Positions 42,701-47,955 of a stretch of 64,000 nucleotides of DNA are shown here, in pieces. The notes below the pieces were generated by a model that saw nothing but the letters and a program-made list of their open reading frames with translations, searched no databases and was not told the DNA's origin. The DNA lies in NCBI GenBank assembly GCA_964057225.1, contig OZ059899.1, forward strand, positions 16,934,501 through 16,998,500. Reading direction: 5' to 3'. Position 1 is the stretch's first letter. Each line of letters opens with the position of its first letter. The translations under genes and the position numbers were made by a program. This DNA comes from Auanema rhodensis. Taxonomy: Eukaryota; Nematoda; Chromadorea; Rhabditida; Rhabditidae.

Positions 42701-43767
42701 AATGTGCAGATTATTGTTGTGAGCAGGAATGGTAATGCAATAGTATTTATATTGAATCGAGGTTTCCATCGTCGTTGATTGCCTTGATTCTCTCTTGGAT
42801 AATTGTCGCGATTATTCCTGGCAAAGTTGTCTCGATTTTCTCTTTGATAATTGTTGCGAGGTTCTCTCGAATGGTGATTACTCTCCATTGAGTAGTTGTT
42901 TCCATAATTTTGTCGAGGGCCAGAGTTCCTGCTGAATTTATTTTTGAAATTCTTCCAAGGGTTTCTTGAATTGTTGCCATTGTTCCGTTCGAAATCTCGT
43001 GGCTGCTGATGGTTCCTTTGGTTCCTATTTTCCTTCATGGTGATCTTTTGAACTGCAGAGATCAACTCTTGCATAGTTGAGTTTTCTTCATGCTGTTTTT
43101 TATAGTTAGCACGAATTGCTTCTTCAAAACGTGCTGTCCTTTTTGCTTCCTCATAAGTCTTCGGATCTTTTCCTTGAACAATTATGCCTAAATCAGCGTT
43201 CAATCCATTTAAGAAAGCTGATCTTAATATGAGCTCTCTTTCTCGATCAGTTGGGCTCATAATACTGGAAGCCATTTCTTCCAAGTATGAGGCAAACTGA
43301 GTAACAGTTTTCTCTCCTTGCGTCGAGCGTAGCAACTTCGCGATCGTGAAATTCCTTTCCGTGGCAGGGCAAAGTAACTCTGCCAATTGTGAAACAAGGT
43401 CTTTCCAAGGTCCTCGTTCACGAATTTCGGAAGGAATCGAGTTATATGCAGAGATCGCAGAATCATTCTGCTGAAGCAGCAGAGGAAGAAGAAAAATTCT
43501 TTCAATTACAGAAAGTCCCGCAGCATTCGCGAATCGGTTAAATATATCGATGTACGATCGAAAGCTTCGGCTACCATCGTATTTGGGGCAGTGTGGACTG
43601 CCTAGAACTTTTGTTAAGTTTTTGGTCAACTCTGGAGATGCCATTAAATTAGGCGTTTCCAGAGTTGAATCTCTGTTTGATTGCTCATGTGGTCTCATGT
43701 TGAGTAGGAGCTTCAGAGGTAGTTTTTCGCGCTGGGGAGTTTTTTCTTTTTTCGGTGTTACAGCCAA
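36754..43767 (-). CDS. Gag-Env-like-PR-RT-RNaseH-IN polyprotein (interrupted in IN)
   Basis: A 2,337-codon frame encodes, in order (residues counted from the TTG codon at 43767): Gag core about 58-216; Arg/Asn-rich basic tail 222-338; signal-like hydrophobic segment 341-363; glycoprotein-like ectodomain 364-1255; transmembrane segment about 1256-1280; a second hydrophobic stretch 1315-1329; aspartic protease (DSGA 1356-1359); RT (TDFRALN, YLDD 1790-1793); RNase H (Asp1939, Glu1978, Asp2005); integrase zinc finger and D,D(35)E core, with the catalytic Glu at 2334. The TGA at 36754-36756 falls four codons after that Glu. Everything is in one frame, with no gag-pol frameshift. The TTG is not the true start: the frame is open to 43944 without an ATG, and the first internal ATG is at 43696-43698 (residue 24). 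A spliced upstream start is proposed separately. Confidence 0.92.
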   Translation of the reverse strand: MAVTPKKEKTPQREKLPLKLLLNMRPHEQSNRDSTLETPNLMASPELTKNLTKVLGSPHCPKYDGSRSFRSYIDIFNRFANAAGLSVIERIFLLPLLLQQNDSAISAYNSIPSEIRERGPWKDLVSQLAELLCPATERNFTIAKLLRSTQGEKTVTQFASYLEEMASSIMSPTDRERELILRSAFLNGLNADLGIIVQGKDPKTYEEAKRTARFEEAIRANYKKQHEENSTMQELISAVQKITMKENRNQRNHQQPRDFERNNGNNSRNPWKNFKNKFSRNSGPRQNYGNNYSMESNHHSREPRNNYQRENRDNFARNNRDNYPRENQGNQRRWKPRFNINTIALPFLLTTIICTFLLPTVNASYQLCLAHKGGILMTPPEITGCQRKAIQQAHQVNVELFIPKQTVVTWEAWKCYTRIYRLCVTDQFWFRESNDTIIGNGYVSVEECRIAARDKKWKNEKLLSANPLTYEAPKPVYEPERFFSFTQCANLTQFVMERGVITNLKDNTIVSDLIVNAEGCKAQMGSCTFGDGSVVWKPPTPRAPCQYTRIGPLYGILGDQTLLISSLETALVLANTSASTTTQSCFSSPIFESTTETLVSFIDYPHAYSLLDLTSYLDNQMDPSRQRYKRSTNSSLIASFRSEMEYKLTPIQILDLPFARYTVTSGGNTIRYIHNWYHYQSVSNEYQNLTVIARYHQFLLSAVHILNITDHTIDYWANLKDFRDPNILLLHALGGEESKMITKMWIEQMEPSFVIGQLAHRLPINYIKRIVKPGNSTISVARDKLWELIQIPAILSETEYVPPLEFLIFTVYQNHLNFTFGDPRSVVYKAKELLRELRYQYSQPQLIEYYRMKLFFHSHFMQRQVKDQVYEMKLKLLDNWTLRNRETNFGIPMPSNKEDLYSRNINIDAKQLTDLMSWFSKPAPEEITKRVFSRSITTKTTPTARFLSATSKPVVNTSSTTKQTISTIQGMTSMQPMIGSIEKAQELFGTHLTDHQNTILRHRDALTTINKLNYGFERMRTILVEEFHHQHHSICHAQLELIKTWQAIFNINPTIAIRSIMQRDDVVARIIGRNLIRVSTCQPIEPIHIYRNHTYKDKCYLETPVITDDDRLYFAPQDSADLEAYGTEIPCETVENDIWKEDGEWKSLNGVTNVTALNIGSDQYPDLAAIRFSQRNLYENITDENLVRTISLTYGHIFATNPHRNFLRVITNQANLPGLSEWFTKSNELFSSTQNIASSLWERGVDFFAGSLNRMFISAGVMIVILIFGSALYIIVVSYIKEKVPILNVNAVEQHELLNADIDVPADDETIRRYFPTVITFIPIIIPFVGCCATNKRELPYIRIEAEGRGLVALWDSGASVSYLKESSVRYLGKENFNSTKISATAANGSIFNFLGTITLDIVIAGYHLSHTFLISEDKHCPTEMLLGLDIMKALEEKGITTSLQALRKQLIVGNHFLPLLSANQKSFRISSDTVSIINIRESIIPPRTKAMIRLQLAKELQPKQYALIRCGNGPIQFTPTAIKTSPLTIFAINTANYEVKLTGNTIIGKGKIPEEIGIPHIPDYIPPEADWSDKLPIFEKNPFDNLKFESTDLSKNQRQNLKTMLRRFKNAFFNEDRNIGLFKGPIEHSITLRTDMDLPKSRSYRVPLGKQDEVERQVKEMLDQGVIETSTSSFTSPVVLVKKKDNSFRFVTDFRALNSVTQKQTYSILHIPEIIDSTAGARYFTNIDLVSGFFQIPLREEDRHLTAFVTSSGVYQYCRMPMGLCGAPHTFQSAVRYLQNQVKCRLFVYLDDLLIISNTAEQHLEDIEEVLQALQGLGMKAKLSKCKFAATQVKFLGFIIGRDGIQPDPSKITAVKKFSTPKTVTAIRSFLGMTNYFRRFIRDYAKIAEPLYQLTHKDQDFEWTEEREKAFETLKKALCTAPVLKPPTNGAPFVIESDASTIAIGAVLLQDTGNRLHPVAFASRKLSPTEREYPPIELEALALVYALQQFRTYVLGTSTKLITDHRPLTSLMSRRDLIGRLAKYQLMIQEYDIVIMYCPGRMNSVCDALSRYIGNEANDGPKPKLQKTTPTTSLTDIQETINYLINVTNVETLDTDKLIQLQQGTPWIKETIADMLTEQPKQINSDRYIVIDGVLHARPNKQYLTPRIMIPKQKTLNQVLAKLFHEDARIGAHQGIKRTHAALSRRFHWTNMMEDAKEIVSQCLTCAKRKINQHDTTREPYGKFVTPQKPFDRIHMDVTGPFSPSTNGFKYILSIQDAFSKWITSIPLRTQNAEETVRKFLTNFVFIFGPPVSIVSDNGGNFISKEFKLMCNEFGIVQTFSLPYHKNTNGQVERLH
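37612..38070 (-). other. RNase H domain
   Basis: Residues about 1900-2052 follow RT directly. They show the gypsy-type RNase H pattern: FVIESDAS (Asp1939), YPPIELEALALVYAL (Glu1978) and LITDHRPLT (Asp2005), ending in VCDALSR. The domain removes RNA from the RNA-DNA hybrid during cDNA synthesis. No defect is visible. Confidence 0.92.
38188..39030 (-). other. Reverse transcriptase domain
   Basis: Residues about 1580-1860 contain the ordered RT motifs of Ty3/gypsy elements: SPVVLVKKKD, FVTDFRALN, FTNIDLVSGFFQIPL, MPMGLCGAPHTFQ, the catalytic box FVYLDDLLI (YLDD at 1790-1793, bases 38389-38400), and FLGFIIGRDGIQPDPSKI. All catalytic aspartates are present and there is no frameshift. The enzyme copies the element RNA from a primer annealed next to the 5' LTR. 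Confidence 0.95.
39418..39762 (-). other. Retroviral-type aspartic protease domain
   Basis: Residues about 1336-1450 carry the active-site motif W-DSGAS (Asp1356). A hydrophobic strand and a MLLGLDIM motif (1425-1432) follow about 70 residues later, corresponding to the conserved hydrophobic-Leu-Gly-x-Asp element of retropepsins. The enzyme dimerises and cuts the polyprotein. It follows the membrane anchor instead of following Gag directly, so cleavage must act across a membrane-spanning precursor, unless signal peptidase has already separated the pieces. Confidence 0.88.
39928..40002 (-). other. Transmembrane anchor of the env-like segment
   Basis: Residues about 1256-1280 contain a continuous hydrophobic stretch (AGVMIVILIFGSALYIIVV) followed by the charged KEK, typical of a type I membrane anchor with a cytoplasmic tail. 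A second, shorter hydrophobic stretch (TVITFIPIIIPFVG, near 1317-1330) lies between it and the protease. It may be another membrane segment or the N-terminal strand of the protease region. Confidence 0.8.
41878..41889 (-). other. Furin-like cleavage site (RYKR)
   Basis: Residues 627-630 read R-Y-K-R, preceded by SRQ and followed by STNSS. This fits the R-X-K/R-R consensus of furin-type proteases. It divides the ectodomain into a cysteine-rich N-terminal part of about 265 residues and a membrane-anchored part of about 650 residues, as in proteolytically activated viral glycoproteins. There is no obvious glycine-rich fusion peptide directly after it. Confidence 0.6.
42679..42747 (-). other. Internal signal peptide at the start of the env-like segment
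   Basis: Residues 341-363 form a run of hydrophobic side chains (ALPFLLTTIICTFLLP). They follow the highly basic Gag tail and end in T-V-N-A before Ser364, which satisfies the small-residue -3/-1 rule for signal peptidase. An internal signal here would direct the following chain into the ER and separate cytosolic Gag from the ectodomain. This comes from composition only; a signal-anchor is the alternative. Confidence 0.65.
42748..43767 (-). other. Gag region of the polyprotein
   Basis: Residues about 58-216 have the length, helical character and motif spacing of a Retrotrans_gag/Ty3 capsid-like core (for example CPKYDGSRSFRSYIDIFNRF near 60-79 and YEEAKRTARFEEAIR near 205-219). Residues 222-338 form a nucleic-acid-binding tail very rich in Asn, Arg and Gln. 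It contains no CX2CX4HX4C zinc knuckle, unlike many gypsy Gag proteins. Its role would be assembly of virus-like particles and RNA packaging in the cytoplasm. The tail runs straight into a hydrophobic segment at residue 341 without a stop or frameshift. Confidence 0.8.
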
Positions 43768-43911
43768 GTGTGTTGGCGTTTTTTCGTCGTCCGATGGACT
43801 TAAATCGTTGTCAAACGAGTCGTCACTATCGGGAAAAGGAAATCGAGAAATACGATTTCTCTTGTCTCTTAATCTTTGAGAGGTACGGAAAGGCGTATCC
43901 GTATAATTATT
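43768..43911 (-). CDS. Predicted N-terminal extension of the polyprotein (start of exon 2)
   Basis: The polyprotein frame remains open for 48 codons upstream of 43767, back to a predicted splice acceptor after 43912, and contains no ATG. The stretch is strongly acidic and Ser/Pro-rich (DSDDSFDNDLSPSDDEKTP), which looks like real disordered coding sequence. The frame closes at TGA 43945-43947. The acceptor has a CTGAC branch-like motif, then TTTCCTCCTTTTCC, then the first AG at CCAAG. This is prediction, not evidence of expression. Confidence 0.5.
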
Positions 43912-44388
43912 CTTGGAGGTTGCCGTTTTGGAAAAGGAGGAAAGTCAGAACAATCTACAATGTAAAATAGTGGAATAAGTTAGTAAACAAGATAAGAATA
44001 TGAATAGTTAATAGTGAATAAATTAGTGAATAACGTGAAAAAAAAAATCAAAGAAAAAAAAAGATATATAATAATATGGGTTGAAGATTAATTAATTAAT
44101 GAACTCATACAAAAACAAACTATAGAGAGGAAAAAAAAAAGTGAATATAATTAATTGTTAAGATGATGATAGGATATGATTATGTGACAATGTGATTCAT
44201 AAATTAGAGAAGTGAGTATGGCGGACAAATCAAAATCTCAATTGTTACTGAATAACAATGAATTACCAAACAAGGCATCTTTCAAATTCCAAAGTCTTTG
44301 TTTCAACTTGAATCAACAATCAAAAAATTATGAGAGGAAGGTTTAAATTCAAATATGACAAATGATACAGCGGATGTTATTTTCTTAC
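43912..44388 (-). other. Predicted 477-nt intron in the retroelement leader
   Basis: The donor is ACT|GTAAGA on the minus strand, starting at 44388. The acceptor is ACCTCCAAG|AAT, ending at 43912. It is preceded by the pyrimidine tract TTTCCTCCTTTTCC and a CTGAC branch-like motif about 33 nt upstream, with no AG in between. Removing this segment joins the ATG at 44395-44397 in phase to the long frame. The donor, acceptor and phase agree, but other starts such as the internal ATG at 43696-43698 remain possible. Confidence 0.45.
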
Positions 44389-44397
44389 AGTGGCCAT
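44389..44397 (-). CDS. Predicted first coding exon (Met-Ala-Thr)
   Basis: Nine bases, ATGGCCACT, in a fair initiation context (cagaATGG), run directly into the GTAAGA donor. If spliced to 43911, this supplies the missing start codon, adds 51 residues ahead of the TTG-encoded position at 43767, and keeps the frame. Support is purely from sequence. Confidence 0.42.
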
Positions 44398-44746
44398 TCT
44401 GTTAGTACAAACTTGTAATCTTTATCAAAAATATCGCAAATTGACTTTATTAAGGTCCAATTTTGCTTATATCAAACAGCTTTTCCATTTCCAAAAAATA
44501 TATATTTTTCGCCACAATGAAAAATCAAAAGTACAACTGCGCAGAAACAAAAAGAAATCGAAAAGTTGGCCAATTCAGTATCTCACCCTTGCGCAAAATA
44601 TCAACCCTGTTTATTAAAAAAATGAGTGAGACCCTTCGTACTGAATTGGAAAGAGAGGTGGTAGCCCAGGGAAATAGCTCAAAAAAATTCTCTTTAACTG
44701 AATGATAATTCATAATTTAATCGAGTTCGAAAAATCGTAAAAAGAT

Positions 44747-44764
44747 TCTAAGGTGGAACCTCCA
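44747..44764 (-). promoter_or_regulatory. Candidate primer-binding site (TGGAGGTTCCACC...)
   Basis: The 18 nt touching the inner edge of the 5' LTR begin with TGG, the complement of a tRNA 3' CCA end, at zero spacing as is usual for this class. The complementary tRNA end would be ...GGTGGAACCTCCA. I could not match it confidently to a tRNA family from memory, so the primer is unassigned. Confidence 0.6.
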
Positions 44765-45163
44765 TGTAATATCCTTATGTTGGATATTAATATTCCATGA
44801 TTGACCCTTAGATTGATGTGTTGTAAAAGAAACAATAAGATTTGAGGAAGAGAGAAAGATTTATTATAAATAAAAAACATTTAAACAATAAACAAATAAA
44901 GATAAAGATAAGTCCGCCAACTGAAGATTCAGTTGAATGGCAAGCTTATATAGCGAATGTTATCAGCATTTTCCACGAAAGGTTATAAGTTGTCAATGAC
45001 AATTATAACTATCTCAGAAAATGCTGAGGCTGCAAAATATAACTGATAACATAATACACTAAGACAAGAAACTAGAATTATAAAATATAAAATATAAAAC
45101 ACAGAATAAAGAAATACATAAAAATTATAGAAAGAATAAAGTAAAGAATTATAAAGTATAACA
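44765..45163 (-). repeat. 5' LTR (399 bp) with promoter
   Basis: This is the upstream LTR in element orientation, with a sequence that looks identical to 35785-36183 base for base. On the minus strand it contains, in order, the nested dyads (44963-45027), TATATAAG (44945-44952) and TCAGTT (44919-44924). The TATA box is 30 nt before the initiator adenine at 44922. U3 would be about 241 nt and R plus U5 about 158 nt. Confidence 0.94.
44919..44952 (-). promoter_or_regulatory. LTR core promoter: TATATAAG plus TCAGTT initiator
   Basis: TATATAAG at 44945-44952 (minus strand) is followed, with the initiator A at +30 from the first T, by TCAGTT at 44919-44924. TCAGTY is the arthropod-type initiator. 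The initiator sits in one arm of a perfect dyad, CAACTGAA-GA-TTCAGTTG. The spacing makes a chance pair less likely, and it is the main hint of an arthropod host. Confidence 0.55.
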
Positions 45164-45167
45164 CATT
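45164..45167. repeat. Target-site duplication, right copy (CATT)
   Basis: CATT directly follows the CA end of the right LTR and continues as CATTAGTGTATG, the satellite B sequence. It matches the left copy at 35781-35784. Confidence 0.93.
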
Positions 45168-47955
45168 AGTGTATGTTGAGTTTCCATGTACACTCAACAT
45201 TGCTTCCAAAAACATTTTGACAAAAATTTTTTCGAAAAATTTCAAAATAATTTCGCAAAAAGTAAATGTTTTTAGATTCCTTTTTTTAAGGCAAAGACGA
45301 TGGACAATGTTATTCAACGAAAAAATTAATTCTGCAGGGTGAAAATCGAGGATATAAGTGTGAACTTATATCAGTTGATATCTCGGTGCATTTTTAAGCT
45401 AGCGCAAATCTGATAACACAGATCGACGCAGCTTAAAAATCCGCATCGAATGCACTATACTACATTGAGAAACGCTTAATACAAAAATTAGTTATGATCG
45501 TTTGAAAAATGATGCATTAGTGTATGTTGAGTTTCCATGTACACTCAACATTGCTTCCAAAAACATTTTGACAAAAATTTTTTCGAAAAATTTCAAAATA
45601 ATTTCGCAAAAAGTAAATGTTTTTAGATTCCTTTTTTTAAGGCAAAGACGATGGACAATGTTATTCAACGAAAAAATTAATTCTGCAGGGTGAAAATCGA
45701 GGATATAAGTGTGAACTTATATCAGTTGATATCTCGGTGCATTTTTAAGCTAGCGCAAATCTGATAACACAGATCGACGCAGCTTAAAAATCCGCATCGA
45801 ATGCACTTATACTACATTGAGAAACGCTTAATACAAAAATTAGTTATGATCGTTTGAAAAATGATGCATTAGTGTATGTTGAGTTTCCATGTACACTCAA
45901 CATTGCTTCCAAAAACATTTTGACAAAAATTTTTTCGAAAAATTTCAAAATAATTTCGCAAAAAGTAAATGTTTTTAGATTCCTTTTTTTAAGGCAAAGA
46001 CGATGGACAATGTTATTCAACGAAAAAATTAATTCTGCAGGGTGAAAATCGAGGATATAAGTGTGAACTTATATCAGTTGATATCTCGGTGCATTTTTAA
46101 GCTAGCGCAAATCTGATAACACAGATCGACGCAGCTTAAAAATCCGCATCGAATGCACTATACTACATTGAGAAACGCTTAATACAAAAATTAGTTATGA
46201 TCGTTTGAAAAATGATGCATTAGTGTATGTTGAGTTTCCATGTACACTCAACATTGCTTCCAAAAACATTTTGACAAAAATTTTTTCGAAAAATTTCAAA
46301 ATAATTTCGCAAAAAGTAAATGTTTTTAGATTCCTTTTTTTAAGGCAAAGACGATGGACAATGTTATTCAACGAAAAAATTAATTCTGCAGGGTGAAAAT
46401 CGAGGATATAAGTGTGAACTTATATCAGTTGATATCTCGGTGCATTTTTAAGCTAGCGCAAATCTGATAACACAGATCGACGCAGCTTAAAAATCCGCAT
46501 CGAATGCACTATACTACATTGAGAAACGCTTAATACAAAAATTAGTTATGATCGTTTGAAAAATGATGCATTAGTGTATGTTGAGTTTCCATGTACACTC
46601 AACATTGCTTCCAAAAACATTTTGACAAAAATTTTTTCGAAAAATTTCAAAATAATTTCGCAAAAAGTAAATGTTTTTAGATTCCTTTTTTCAAGGCAAA
46701 GACGATGGACAATGTTATTCAACGAAAAAATTAATTCTGCAGGGTGAAAATCGAGGATATAAGTGTGAACTTATATCAGTTGATATCTCGGTGAATTTTT
46801 AAGCTAGCGCAAATCTGATAACACAGATCGACGCAGCTTAAAAATCCGCATCGAATGCACTATACAACATTGAGAAACGCTTAATACAAAAATTAGTTAT
46901 GATCGTTTGAAAAAAGACGCATTAGTGTATGTTGAGTTTCCATGTACACTCAACATTGCTTCCAAAAACATTTTGACAAAAATTTTTTCGAAAAATTTCA
47001 AAATAATTTCGCAAAAAGTAAATGTTTTTAGATTCCTTTTTTTAAGGCAAAGACGATGGACAATGTTATTCAACGAAAAAATTAATTCTGCAGGGTGAAA
47101 ATCGAGGATATAAGTGTGAACTTATATCAGTTGATATCTCGGTGCATTTTTAAGCTAGCGCAAATCTGATAACACAGATCGACGCAGCTTAAAAATCCGC
47201 ATCGAATGCACTATACAACATTGAGAAACGCTTAATACAAAAATTAGTTATGATCGTTTGAAAAAAGACGCATTAGTGTATGTTGAGTTTCCATGTACAC
47301 TCAACATTGCTTCCAAAAACATTTTGACAAAAATTTTTTCGAAAAATTTCAAAATAATTTCGCAAAAAGTAAATGTTTTTAGATTCCTTTTTTTAAGGCA
47401 AAGACGATGGACAATGTTATTCAACGAAAAAATTAATTCTGCAGGGTGAAAATCGAGGATATAAGTGTGAACTTATATCAGTTGATATCTCGGTGCATTT
47501 TTAAGCTAGCGCAAATCTGATAACACAGATCGACGCAGCTTAAAAATCCGCATCGAATGCACTATACTACATTGAGAAACGCTTAATACAAAAATTAGTT
47601 ATGATCGTTTGAAAAAAGACGCATTAGTGTATGTTGAGTTTCCATGTACACTCAACATTGCTTCCAAAAACATTTTGACAAAAATTTTTTCGAAAAATTT
47701 CAAAATAATTTCGCAAAAAGTAAATGTTTTTAGATTCCTTTTTTTAAGGCAAAGACGATGGACAATGTTATTCAACGAAAAAATTAATTCTTCAGGGTGA
47801 AAATCGAGGAAGTTCACACTTATATCAGTTGATATCTCGGTGAATTTTTAAGCTAGCGCAAATCTGATAACACAGATCGACGCAGCTTAAAAATCCGCAT
47901 CGAATGCACTATATTACATTGAGAAACGCTCAATACAAAAATTAGTTATGATTGT

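Larger units (their letters stand above)
39898..42747 (-). other. Envelope-like glycoprotein segment located between Gag and protease
   Basis: Residues 341-1290 look like a type I membrane glycoprotein. A hydrophobic signal-like stretch (341-363) ends in VNA, an acceptable signal-peptidase site. The ectodomain (364-1255) has 13 Asn-X-Ser/Thr sequons, for example at 434, 490, 633, 688, 707, 775, 1092 and 1180. Ten cysteines (368-585) lie before a furin-like RYKR at 627-630, and four (1035, 1081, 1099, 1131) lie after it. A Thr/Ser-rich linker (about 935-970) and a helical stretch (about 975-1050) precede a strongly hydrophobic anchor (about 1256-1280). I do not recognise the fold. Baculovirus F-like, phlebovirus-like, gB-like and chuvirus-like origins are all possible. 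By analogy it would mediate entry or fusion; that is inferred from architecture only. The position upstream of PR is unusual. Confidence 0.75.
44389..44764 (-). other. 5' untranslated leader between the 5' LTR and the predicted start
   Basis: About 370 nt of AT-rich leader follow the 5' LTR. It holds the primer-binding site at its start and a 62-codon ATG frame (44525-44713, minus strand) unlike anything I recognise. That frame could act as an upstream ORF if the transcript is not spliced around it, or could be chance. No packaging signal can be assigned by eye. Confidence 0.5.
35785..45163 (-). mobile_element. Ty3/gypsy LTR retrotransposon with an internal env-like segment, 9,379 bp
   Basis: This is a complete element in minus orientation. 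It has two 399-bp LTRs with TG...CA ends, CATT target duplications, and a candidate primer-binding site touching the 5' LTR. The leader is about 0.85-1 kb. One long polyprotein frame ends 57 bp before the 3' LTR. The pol order is PR-RT-RNaseH-IN, which is the Ty3/gypsy order. Motifs TDFRALN, YLDD and D,D(35)E are all visible. A secretory glycoprotein-like segment lies between Gag and PR. I see no difference between the LTRs by eye, so the insertion is young. It sits in satellite B with no rearrangement: the interrupted monomer continues in register on the far side. One in-frame TGA in integrase probably makes this copy non-autonomous. The precise clade cannot be assigned without a phylogeny. 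Confidence 0.95.

Noticed and set aside
36997..43970. Short plus-strand frames inside the retroelement (for example 36997-37215, 39329-39658, 43550-43879)
   Set aside because: They are antisense shadows of the polyprotein, with no recognisable domains and no independent support.
44463..44705. An 80-codon plus-strand frame in the leader
   Set aside because: It is antisense to the element transcript, AT-rich and without features, and is likely chance.
35785..45163. Bel/Pao or errantivirus assignment based on the presence of an env-like gene
   Set aside because: The RT motifs (TDFRALN, FVYLDDLLI) and the PR-RT-RNaseH-IN order are Ty3/gypsy, which argues against Bel/Pao. The env-like segment is upstream of PR, not after IN, so it does not fit the errantivirus layout.
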